In this document: in pieces, positions 19,907 through 27,290 of the stretch
Position numbering within the stretch: the stretch's first letter is position 1
How the letters are laid out: each line of letters starts with the position of its first letter
Program-made: the position numbers and the translations under genes
The notes under the pieces: generated by a model
What the model was told of the DNA's origin: nothing
What the model saw: only the letters and a program-made list of their open reading frames with translations
Databases searched by the model: none
DNA from: DASUFE01 sp036274675
GTDB taxonomy: Bacteria; Pseudomonadota; Gammaproteobacteria; HTCC5015
Assembly: GCA_036274675.1 (NCBI GenBank)
Contig: DASUFE010000119.1
Coordinates: 1-40,935 of the forward strand
Direction: 5' to 3'
Length of the DNA: 40,935 nt

Positions 19907-21847
19907 ATGTCGAAACTTTATCCTGTTAAAGACACGCTAAAAAACAGCGCTTTGATTACTGAAGAGCAGTATTTGAGTTTATACAAACGCTCTGTCGAGG
20001 ACGGAATCGGCTTCTGGGCGGAGCAGGGCCGCTGCATCGACTGGATAAAACCTTATACGCAGATTAAGGATGTTTCCTATTCCGACAAGGATCTGCATAT
20101 CCGCTGGTATTATGACGGCACTCTGAACGTCAGTGCTAACTGCATCGACCGCCATCTGCCCAAACGCAGAAACCAGACCGCCATTATCTGGGAGGGCGAC
20201 GATCCCGCAAAGTCCAGACACATAACTTACGGTCAGCTGCATGAAGAAGTCTGCCGTTTCGCCAATGTACTGAAGAAGCTCGGCGTCGCCCGCGGCGACC
20301 GGGTGACGATTTACATGCCGATGATACCCGAGGCGGCTTATGCGATGCTGGCCTGCGCCCGCATCGGCGCGGTGCACTCGGTGGTCTTCGGCGGCTTCTC
20401 GCCGGATTCGCTGGCGAGCCGTATCGCGGACTGCGATTCCCGCATCGTCATCACCGCTGACGAAGGATTGCGCGGCGGCAAATCGATTCCCCTCAAGGCG
20501 AATGTCGACGCGGCCGCCGCCAGCCCGCAGGCGCAAATGCTCAAGACCGTGCTCGTCGTGCGGAACACTGCCAATACCGTTAACTGGGTGAAAGGCCGCG
20601 ATGTGTGGTACCACGAAATCGCCGCCACGGTCGGAACCGACTGCAAGCCGGAGGAAATGCAGGCCGAGGATCCGCTGTTCATTCTTTATACCTCCGGTTC
20701 CACCGGCAAGCCGAAGGGGGTGTTGCACACCACCGGCGGCTATCTGGTCTACGCGGCGTTGACGCACCGGTACGTATTCGACTATCACGACGGCGAGATT
20801 TACTGGTGTACGGCGGACGTCGGCTGGGTGACGGGACACACATATATAGTGTATGGACCGCTCGCCAACGGCGCGACCACGCTGATGTTCGAAGGCGTGC
20901 CGAATTACCCGGGGTCGGAACGTTTCTGGCAGGTATGCGACAAGCACCAGGTCAATATTTTCTACACCGCGCCGACAGCGATCCGAGCCCTCATGCGCCA
21001 TGGCGAAGAACCGGTCAAAAAAACCTCCCGCAAGAGTCTGCGGCTGCTCGGCAGCGTCGGCGAGCCGATCAATCCCGAGGCCTGGGAGTGGTACTACAGG
21101 GTGGTGGGCGAAGAGCGCTGCCCGATCGTGGACACCTGGTGGCAGACGGAGACCGGCGGCATCCTGATCAGCCCGCTGCCGGGAGCGACTCCGCTCAAAG
21201 CCGGTTCGGCGACGCGTCCGCTGTTCGGGGTTCAGCCCGCGATCGTCAACCCCGAAGGCAAAATACTCGAGGGGGAGGCGGAGGGTAACCTGGTATTGCT
21301 TGACAGCTGGCCCGGCCAGATGCGCACCGTTTACGGCGATCATCAGCGCTTTGTCGACACCTATTTTAAAACCTACCGCAACATGTATTTCACGGGAGAC
21401 GGCGCACGGCGCGACGCCGACGGATATTACTGGATCACCGGACGCGTGGACGATGTACTCAACGTATCCGGGCATCGTCTCGGCACCGCGGAAGTTGAAA
21501 GCGCGCTAGTGTCCAACCATAAGGTCGCCGAGGCGGCGGTGGTGGGCTATCCGCACGATATCAAGGGCCAGGGCATTTATTGCTATGTCACGCTGGTGAA
21601 CGGCGTCGAGCCCTCGGAGGAACTGAGAAAGGAGCTGAAGCAGTGGGTGCGGCAGCAGATTGGCGCGATCGCGACACCGGACGTGATTCAATGGGCGCCG
21701 GGTCTGCCTAAAACACGCTCGGGGAAAATCATGCGCCGCATACTCCGCAAGATCGCGGCGAACGATTATTCGAACCTGGGCGATATCTCAACGCTGGCGG
21801 ACCCGGCGGTGGTGGACGATCTGATTGCGAACAGACAAACCGGCTGA
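19907..21847 (+). CDS. acs: Acetyl-coenzyme A synthetase (AMP-forming)
   Basis: Converts acetate, ATP and CoA to acetyl-CoA through acetyl-AMP, in the cytoplasm. The 646-aa length is typical of Acs. The N-terminal ACAS region is intact. The ATP-binding loop YTSGSTGKPKG is near residue 264, followed by GWVTGHTYIVYGPL, the TWWQTETGG motif and the hinge/adenylate region YFTGDGARRDADGYYWITGRVDDVLNVSGHRLGTAE. The C-terminal PKTRSGKIMRR places the catalytic, acetylation-sensitive lysine at K607. The start at ATG 19907 gives MSKLYPVKDT, as usual for the family. It stands as a single gene with its own promoter at 19777-19805; no acetylase or deacetylase of the Pat/CobB type adjoins it. The neighbouring histone-deacetylase-like gene could conceivably act on lysine-acetylated Acs, but this is speculation. 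Confidence 0.97.
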   Translation: MSKLYPVKDTLKNSALITEEQYLSLYKRSVEDGIGFWAEQGRCIDWIKPYTQIKDVSYSDKDLHIRWYYDGTLNVSANCIDRHLPKRRNQTAIIWEGDDPAKSRHITYGQLHEEVCRFANVLKKLGVARGDRVTIYMPMIPEAAYAMLACARIGAVHSVVFGGFSPDSLASRIADCDSRIVITADEGLRGGKSIPLKANVDAAAASPQAQMLKTVLVVRNTANTVNWVKGRDVWYHEIAATVGTDCKPEEMQAEDPLFILYTSGSTGKPKGVLHTTGGYLVYAALTHRYVFDYHDGEIYWCTADVGWVTGHTYIVYGPLANGATTLMFEGVPNYPGSERFWQVCDKHQVNIFYTAPTAIRALMRHGEEPVKKTSRKSLRLLGSVGEPINPEAWEWYYRVVGEERCPIVDTWWQTETGGILISPLPGATPLKAGSATRPLFGVQPAIVNPEGKILEGEAEGNLVLLDSWPGQMRTVYGDHQRFVDTYFKTYRNMYFTGDGARRDADGYYWITGRVDDVLNVSGHRLGTAEVESALVSNHKVAEAAVVGYPHDIKGQGIYCYVTLVNGVEPSEELRKELKQWVRQQIGAIATPDVIQWAPGLPKTRSGKIMRRILRKIAANDYSNLGDISTLADPAVVDDLIANRQTG

Positions 21848-21878
21848 TTGTAGTTAAGGCTTCTTGCCCGGCCTAAAA

Positions 21879-22010
21879 TTATTTCTTCTTGTTATCCGAG
21901 CCATCCTTGGACGTTTCATCCTTGTTGGCTTCTTCAATTTCCTTTTTTATTTTCTCGATTTCTTCATTCGTCAGAATGACGGTTTGATCGGCTTTTTTTT
22001 CTTCGCCCAT
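21879..22010 (-). CDS. Very small charged protein (43 aa), unrecognised
   Basis: A 43-codon frame begins MGEEKKADQTVILTNEEIEK, continues IKKEIEEANKDETSKD and ends GSDNKKK. It is preceded by a textbook Shine-Dalgarno AGGAGG (22017-22022 on the plus numbering) with a 6-nt spacer, which argues strongly for translation. The product is a highly charged single helix, about half Lys, Glu and Asp, with low-complexity ends and no signal or membrane segment. Resemblance to known families: none that I can name. It is convergent with acs, 31 bp after that gene's stop, and divergent from the deacetylase gene. The spacer beyond (22023-22203) holds a direct repeat ATATTACACT at 22119-22128 and 22177-22186, perhaps shared control. 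Confidence 0.75.
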   Translation of the reverse strand: MGEEKKADQTVILTNEEIEKIKKEIEEANKDETSKDGSDNKKK

Positions 22011-22203
22011 ACCGGACCTCCTGGCTGGCACAATTAAAACACTCCGCTATGTCTTCCGGAATTTCCTTGTAGTTATACCGAACAATCACCCCGGTTGACC
22101 AAACTCCAGTCGAAGTTGATATTACACTGAATCGCGTGCTGCCACAATTTCCGCGATAATGTGCGTTTCACTGGAAATATTACACTTAACTGTTTGATAT
22201 TGA

Positions 22204-23121
22204 ATGGTATTATACATTTCACATCCCGTTTGCAAACAGCATCACATGCCGGGCAATCATCCGGAAGCGCCTGCACGGCTGGATGCGATAGAAAAGGCGC
22301 TCGAAGCCGGCGGATGGGGCGCGCGGCTGTTGCGCGAGCAGGCCGCTCCCGCCGATTTTGCGCAATTGCAGCGCGTTCATGCGACTGAATACCTGCGTAC
22401 TTTGCAAAGCGCATCGCCCGCGGCGGGTTATCACGCGCTTGATCCCGATACTTTCATGAATCAGCATACATTCGAGGCCGCGCTGCTTGCCGCAGGTGCG
22501 GGCATTCTGGGTGTGGATAGAATCATGCAAGGACGCGCCGCCAGCGCTTTCTGCGCGGTACGCCCGCCCGGGCATCATGCAAGGCGGGCACAGGCCATGG
22601 GTTTCTGCCTCATAAATAATATAGCGGTGGCGGCCATGCATGCATTGGAACACTACAATCTGCGAAGAGTCGCCATACTTGATTTTGATGTGCATCACGG
22701 CAACGGTACCCAGGATATCTTTATTAACGAACAAAGGGTCTTGTTTTGTTCCACCCATCAGCATCCTTTTTATCCTTACACCGGTGAGCCGGTGACCGCA
22801 GCCCACGTGATCAATGCGCGACTGACCGCCGGCAGCGGAAGCCTGGAGTTCCGGCAGGCGGTTCTGCAGGAGTGGATGCCGGCATTGGAGGGATTCAAGC
22901 CTGATTTTATTTTCGTCTCGGCGGGCTTTGACGCTCATGTTGACGATCCGCTGGGGGGTCTCCGGTTCACAGAGGCGGATTATGGCTGGATCGGCGCATG
23001 GATCCGGGGTTTTGCGAAGGTGCACTGCGGCGGGCGCGTGCTTTCGATGCTTGAGGGCGGTTATAACGTACCCGCGCTGGCGCGCAGCGTGATGGCCTAT
23101 ATCCAGGCCTTTGAAGACTGA
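22204..23121 (+). CDS. Histone-deacetylase superfamily amidohydrolase (HdaH/AcuC-like)
   Basis: A 305-aa zinc amidohydrolase of the arginase/deacetylase fold. It has the family's N-terminal YISHPVCKQH..HPEAPARLDAIEKAL, the catalytic His pair in RPPGHHARR (H124, H125), zinc ligands D162 and H164 in DFDVHHGNG, D243 in SAGFDAH, and the active-site Tyr in LEGGYN (Y287). All the key residues are present, so it should be active. Bacterial members deacetylate acetylated polyamines, acetoin-related targets or lysines; the substrate cannot be read from sequence. No clear Shine-Dalgarno precedes ATG 22204, yet homologues begin just here. The stop codon overlaps the first base of a MITE-like inverted repeat. 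A weak promoter candidate, TTGACC with a degenerate -10, lies near 22094. Confidence 0.9.
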   Translation: MVLYISHPVCKQHHMPGNHPEAPARLDAIEKALEAGGWGARLLREQAAPADFAQLQRVHATEYLRTLQSASPAAGYHALDPDTFMNQHTFEAALLAAGAGILGVDRIMQGRAASAFCAVRPPGHHARRAQAMGFCLINNIAVAAMHALEHYNLRRVAILDFDVHHGNGTQDIFINEQRVLFCSTHQHPFYPYTGEPVTAAHVINARLTAGSGSLEFRQAVLQEWMPALEGFKPDFIFVSAGFDAHVDDPLGGLRFTEADYGWIGAWIRGFAKVHCGGRVLSMLEGGYNVPALARSVMAYIQAFED

Positions 23122-23262
23122 GGGTTTGTTGAAAAAGGCCGTCCACTGCCTTTTGCAACTGACTTCGGCCTGAAGTGAATTCGGGCCCCATTCCGGATAT
23201 CGTGTTTGATATTTGATGCGGCGCATCCTGCGGCGCCAGCAGTTGGTTTTTCAACATACCCT
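23121..23262. mobile_element. MITE-like element, 142 bp, with 16-bp imperfect inverted repeats
   Basis: AGGGTTTGTTGAAAAA (23121-23136) and TTTTTCAACATACCCT (23247-23262) are reverse complements with one mismatch. The interior has no coding frame. GGGTNTGTTGAAAAA-type ends resemble terminal repeats of insertion sequences seen in proteobacteria; the family is not determined. The left end abuts the deacetylase stop codon, so the insertion may have trimmed or just missed the gene's end. Confidence 0.5.
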
Positions 23263-23340
23263 AATCACCATCGAGTACGCCGAATGCACAGAGGAATTGA
23301 GGCGCGACTGAGAAAAGACATCAAGGCTTTTTGGTTTATA

Positions 23341-24357
23341 TCACCTCGGTGATCTCAGTGCGTTCTGTGATTTGGATATCAGTTTCGGTTGCTGCTGCTT
23401 GCGCTCGACGATAATTACCGAGGCCATAATGCCGGTCAGCAGCACGCCGACGATGATCGCCAGTGACCAGGTGACGGGAATTTTATAGTACAGCGAAATG
23501 AGCATCTTGGTGCCGATGAAGAGCAGCAGGATCACCAGGCTGATTCTCAGATAGCGGAACTTGTCCATCACGCCCGCCAGCACGAAATACAGCGAGCGCA
23601 GCCCGAGCACTGCGAATATATTGGAGGTGAAGGCGATAAAGGAGTCACCGGTGACGGCGAATACGGCGGGTATGGAGTCGACCGCGAATATCAGATCACC
23701 GAAGTTGATGAGAATCAACACGAAACCGAGCGGCGTCAGCGCCAGCGCGCCGTGCTCGCGGGCTATGAAACGCCGCCCATGCAGCTGCATGGTGACGGGC
23801 ATGAGCTTGCGACACAGGCGAACCAGCCGGCTGTCGTCCAGTTGGGCGGTCTCGGCTTGATCGAACAGGAGCTTGAAGGCGGTGAACAGCAGTATGGCGC
23901 CGAATACATAATTCATCCATTCGAGGCGCTGCATCAGGGTGATGCCGGCGACGATCACCGCGCCGCGCAATACGATGGCGCCCAGTATCCCCCAGAACAG
24001 GACGCGATGCTGGTATATCGCGGGTATCCTGAAATACGTCAATATGAGCGCTATCACGAACATGTTATCCAGACTCAGACTTTCTTCCAGCAGGTAGGCG
24101 CTCAAATACTGTAAAACCGCTTCACGCCCGGTCGGTCCGAGGTTCGACCGGTTGACATCGAACAAATCGTACTCGTATTGGTAATAAACGAAAGCACTGA
24201 ACAGCAGGGACAAGCTGACCCAGATTGTTGTCCAAGCCAGAGCTTTGGGGATTCCGACAGCGCGGTCCTCGCGATTTATAACGCCAAGATCCAACGCCAG
24301 GAAAGCCAGGATCATGCATACGAAACCGGCCCACAGCAAAGTCATGGAGTCCCCCAT
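23341..24357 (-). CDS. TerC/Alx family integral membrane protein
   Basis: A 338-aa protein with about nine hydrophobic segments. Family signatures are the acidic membrane motifs LEESLSLDNMFVIALILTYF and INFGDLIFAVDSIPAVFAVT, as in TerC and Alx. Members are linked to manganese export at alkaline pH and to tellurite resistance; the role here is inferred only from family membership. No ter operon genes adjoin it. The start may be the second Met (codon 5), which has GGGGGA just upstream. It diverges from the rimB-like gene with only about 20-45 bp between starts, so its promoter must overlap that gene's start region. Its last codons (SQNALRSPR) fall in sequence resembling a dispersed spacer repeat, so the C-terminus may be remodelled. 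Confidence 0.93.
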   Translation of the reverse strand: MGDSMTLLWAGFVCMILAFLALDLGVINREDRAVGIPKALAWTTIWVSLSLLFSAFVYYQYEYDLFDVNRSNLGPTGREAVLQYLSAYLLEESLSLDNMFVIALILTYFRIPAIYQHRVLFWGILGAIVLRGAVIVAGITLMQRLEWMNYVFGAILLFTAFKLLFDQAETAQLDDSRLVRLCRKLMPVTMQLHGRRFIAREHGALALTPLGFVLILINFGDLIFAVDSIPAVFAVTGDSFIAFTSNIFAVLGLRSLYFVLAGVMDKFRYLRISLVILLLFIGTKMLISLYYKIPVTWSLAIIVGVLLTGIMASVIIVERKQQQPKLISKSQNALRSPR

Positions 24358-24376
24358 AGAAAAGTGTTTATACTAT

Positions 24377-24895
24377 ATGCAAATCAAAGTTCTGGAATAC
24401 ATGGAACACCTTATCATACCCAAAAGGATGCTCGGTTGGCGCGAATGGGTGGGATTGCCGGAACTGGCCATCCCCGCCATAAAGGCGAAAGTCGATACCG
24501 GGGCGCGCACCTCGGCTTTGCATGCGTTCTACATCAAACCTTATATTGCCGCCGACAGCATGGAGTATGTGCGCTTCGGCATTCATTTGAAACGCAAAAC
24601 GCGTACGGTTGAGAAAGAGTGCATAGCGAGAGTTGTCGACCGCCGCTCGATTACGGATTCGGGCGGCCACAGTGAGCTGCGGATTGTCATTCATACGCCC
24701 ATCATAATCGGCACGGAGAGCTGGCCCGTCGAAATAACGCTAACCAACCGCGACGGCTTGAAGCATCGTATGTTACTCGGACGTTCGGCGCTGTCGGGAC
24801 GTTTCCAGATCGATATCGCCCATTCCTATCTGTCGGGCAAACCGGAGCGGGACACTTATAAAGCATTGGCGCAAGGATTTACCAAGACAACATGA
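24377..24895 (+). CDS. rimB: RimB-like retropepsin-type protease (ATP-dependent zinc protease family)
   Basis: The family signature is at the N-terminus: LGWREWVGLPELAIPAIKAKVDTGARTSALHA, with the aspartic-protease-like DTGA loop. Later come RIVIHTPIIIG, WPVEITLTNRDGLKHRMLLGRSAL, the second half of the retropepsin-like fold. Annotation pipelines call this family ATP-dependent zinc protease although the motif is pepsin-like; in Pseudomonas, RimB modulates RimK-modified S6. ATG 24377 has no ribosome site; ATG 24401 (MEHLIIPKRM) has GGAA 4 nt upstream and fits the family better. It overlaps rimK by four bases (ATGA). It is the first gene of a three-gene operon and diverges from terC. Confidence 0.88.
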   Translation: MQIKVLEYMEHLIIPKRMLGWREWVGLPELAIPAIKAKVDTGARTSALHAFYIKPYIAADSMEYVRFGIHLKRKTRTVEKECIARVVDRRSITDSGGHSELRIVIHTPIIIGTESWPVEITLTNRDGLKHRMLLGRSALSGRFQIDIAHSYLSGKPERDTYKALAQGFTKTT

Positions 24896-25815
24896 AAAGG
24901 GTTATGAAAATCGCCATCCTGTCGCGGAGTTCGCGGCTCTACTCGACGCGCCGGCTGATCGAGGCGGCCAAGGCGCGCGGGCACAATGTGCGCGTTATCA
25001 ACTATCTGCGTTGCTTCATGGACATTACATCGGAAAATCCGAGCATCCATTACCGTAATCACGAAATCACGCGCAGCGAGGTGGATGCGGTGATTCCTCG
25101 AATTGGCGCCTCGGTCAGCTTCTACGGCACCGCCGTGGTCCGGCAGTTCGAGATGATGGGCGTTTATTGCATCAACGAATCGGTCGCCATCACCCGCGCA
25201 CGCGACAAGCTGCGCTCGCTGCAGTTGCTCTCGCGCAAAAAGATCGGCATTCCCGCGTCAGCATTCTCGCATTCACCCGACGACGTCAAGGGCCTGATCC
25301 GCGAGGTGGGCGGGCCGCCCCTGATCATCAAGCTGCTCGAAGGCACGCAGGGCATCGGCGTGGTGCTTGCCGAAACCATGAAGGCGGCCGAGAGCGTTAT
25401 CCAGGCCTTTCTCGGCCTCAACAGTTATATCCTGGTGCAGGAATTCATCCAGGAAGCGGGCGGCAGCGATATCCGCTGCCTGATGCTGGGCGGCAAGGTC
25501 ATCGCTGCGATGAAACGCCAGGCGCCCGAAGGGGATTTCCGTTCCAACCTGCACCGCGGCGGCAGGGCGGAACTGGTGAAGCTCACGCTGGATGAACACG
25601 ATATTGCTATCAAGGCCGCCAACGCCCTGGGATTGAACGTCTGCGGCGTGGATATCCTGCGTTCAAAGCGCGGGCCGCTGGTAATGGAGGTTAACGCATC
25701 CCCGGGGCTCGAAGGCATCGAGAAAGCCACCGGCAAGGATATCGCCGAAATGATCATCAAGTTCATCGAGAAAAACGCGCGTCCCTTCAAGACCAGAACA
25801 AAGGGGAAAGGCTGA
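24892..25815 (+). CDS. rimK: Ribosomal protein S6 modification glutamate ligase RimK
   Basis: An ATP-grasp ligase that adds glutamate residues to the C-terminus of ribosomal protein S6; some homologues also make poly-alpha-glutamate. After MKIAILSRSSRLYSTRRLIEAA comes the ATP-grasp core: PLIIKLLEGTQGIGVVLAE, ILVQEFIQEAGGSDIRCLMLGG, FRSNLHRGGRAE and the metal/ATP-binding VMEVNASPGLEGIEKATG. Length (307 or 303 aa) matches the usual 300. ATG 24892 overlaps the preceding stop; an in-frame ATG at 24904 gives the canonical MKIAILS start but has its purine run too close, so the start is unsettled. The preceding rimB-like protease and the following deacylase are translationally coupled, which implies control of one pathway. 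Confidence 0.95.
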   Translation: MKRVMKIAILSRSSRLYSTRRLIEAAKARGHNVRVINYLRCFMDITSENPSIHYRNHEITRSEVDAVIPRIGASVSFYGTAVVRQFEMMGVYCINESVAITRARDKLRSLQLLSRKKIGIPASAFSHSPDDVKGLIREVGGPPLIIKLLEGTQGIGVVLAETMKAAESVIQAFLGLNSYILVQEFIQEAGGSDIRCLMLGGKVIAAMKRQAPEGDFRSNLHRGGRAELVKLTLDEHDIAIKAANALGLNVCGVDILRSKRGPLVMEVNASPGLEGIEKATGKDIAEMIIKFIEKNARPFKTRTKGKG

Positions 25816-26852
25816 TGGATCCGAGGCAGATCATCCGCATCGGCGATACTATCGTGCATCCGGGCGAGAAGACGCTGATCGAGCTTCCGGTCGCCGGCCT
25901 GTATACTCACACCGCCATCACCTTGCCGGTGCATGTGATCAACGGTCACAATCCGGGGCCGCGGCTGTTCGTCAGCGCGGCGGTGCATGGGGACGAGTTG
26001 AACGGCGTCGAGATCATACGGCGCCTGCTGCACAACAAGACCTTGAAGCGCCTCAACGGCTCGCTGATCGCGATCCCGGTCGTCAACATGTTCGGCCTGG
26101 TCCAGCATTCGCGCTACCTTCCGGACCGGCGCGATCTCAACCGTTCCTTCCCGGGCAGCAAGCAGGGGCCGCTGGCCTCGCGTCTGGCATGGATATTCAT
26201 GGAGCACATCGTCAAGCAGTGCACGCATGGCATCGATCTGCATACCGGCGCCTCGCACCGCTGTAACTTGCCGCAGATCCGCGCCAACATGGACGATTAC
26301 GATACGAAGGAACTGGCGAAAGCCTTTGGTGTGCCCGTACTCATCAATTCCAATGTGCGCGACGGCTCGCTACGCGGTACCGCCGACCAGCATGGCGTCA
26401 TTTCGCTGCTTTACGAAGCCGGTGAATCGCTGCGCTTCGATGAGCAGGCTATACGCATCGGGGTGCGCGGCATTCTGAATGTCATGCACAAGCTGAATAT
26501 GCTGCCGCTGGTCAAGCACAAGCCACATGGCAGAAAGTCAGCCGGGAGTACTTTTACCGCGCGCTCCAACGTCTGGGTGCGTGCCTCGCACAGCGGCATA
26601 TTCCGCAGCCTGAAAGGACTGGGAGAGAAGGTCAATACGGGAGCTTTGCTGGGCGTCATTACGGATCCCACCGATATGTTCGACGAAGGGCGTTACGAGG
26701 TAAGGGCACAGGCCTCTGGGCTCATTATCGGAAAGACCAACCTGCCGCTGGTGAACGAAGGTGACGCTTTATATAACATCGCCCGCATCGGCGAAACCGC
26801 TGGCAAATCCTCCGAAGTGGAAATTTTTCCCCAGGAAATCCTTCCGGTATAA
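25815..26852 (+). CDS. Succinylglutamate desuccinylase/aspartoacylase family zinc hydrolase
   Basis: A 345-aa M14-like zinc amide hydrolase. Zinc ligands are visible in AAVHGDELNGVEII (H58, E61) and GIDLHTGASHR (H143); RDLNRSFPG supplies the conserved Arg/Asn region of the AstE-AspA family. A C-terminal beta-barrel-like extension (from about 245: GSTFTARSNVWVRASHSGIF to LVNEGDALYNIA) is typical of the succinylglutamate-desuccinylase-like subgroup. The start overlaps the rimK stop (TGATG), so the two are coupled. No arginine-succinyl pathway genes adjoin it, so AstE function is unlikely. Its constant pairing with rimK suggests, as inference, hydrolysis of a glutamyl amide or a modified peptide. 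Confidence 0.9.
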   Translation: MDPRQIIRIGDTIVHPGEKTLIELPVAGLYTHTAITLPVHVINGHNPGPRLFVSAAVHGDELNGVEIIRRLLHNKTLKRLNGSLIAIPVVNMFGLVQHSRYLPDRRDLNRSFPGSKQGPLASRLAWIFMEHIVKQCTHGIDLHTGASHRCNLPQIRANMDDYDTKELAKAFGVPVLINSNVRDGSLRGTADQHGVISLLYEAGESLRFDEQAIRIGVRGILNVMHKLNMLPLVKHKPHGRKSAGSTFTARSNVWVRASHSGIFRSLKGLGEKVNTGALLGVITDPTDMFDEGRYEVRAQASGLIIGKTNLPLVNEGDALYNIARIGETAGKSSEVEIFPQEILPV

Positions 26853-27263
26853 GAAATTATTCTTCATTGTGACGCGGGGGTGCTGAGAGCGCCGGGGAAT
26901 AAAACATAAAGAGAATAGACTTGAATTTTTCTGCGCTCCACTATGCTCCGGCGGCCCGCGAGAATCCTCTTATTTCTTCCTTTTATTTTTGAGATTAGCG
27001 TCGATTCGCGGATGATGATTTCGGCTTTACACGGCTTGCGCTGCCCCCGGTTTGCCCGGCGCCGTAAGGCAGGAGGGAGTTCGTAATCTCGTTTAAGCTC
27101 GGGCGACTTGTGAGGTCGTTATCATCCCATTGCGGCGTCCCTGTTCATAATGGCGGGATAACGGGTTTGGCCAGTGAATCCTGTATGGAAATGCCGTCAG
27201 GGAGTGCCAATTTTAAAAGAGTATGCTTTAATTACCCCCGTTCCGGAAGAATACTTAGTGCAA
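26853..27263. other. Intergenic region before the TonB receptor gene
   Basis: No convincing gene, riboswitch or terminator is seen in about 410 bp. It includes GC-rich stretches with small dyads around 27040-27065. An in-frame ATG upstream (27174) would lengthen the receptor with a non-signal leader and is not favoured. Confidence 0.4.
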
Positions 27264-27276
27264 TGTAAAAATTACA
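27264..27276. promoter_or_regulatory. Dyad TGTAA-AAA-TTACA just before the receptor's ribosome site
   Basis: A perfect 5-bp dyad with a 3-bp centre, ending 3 nt before GGAGGT (27280-27285). It could be an operator or an mRNA hairpin limiting ribosome access. The match is short and could be chance. Confidence 0.35.
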
Positions 27277-27290
27277 CACGGAGGTGTTGT

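Noticed and set aside
26853..27290. Possible cobalamin or cyclic-di-GMP riboswitch before the TonB receptor
   Set aside because: I checked for the B12-box and GEMM core motifs by eye and found neither.
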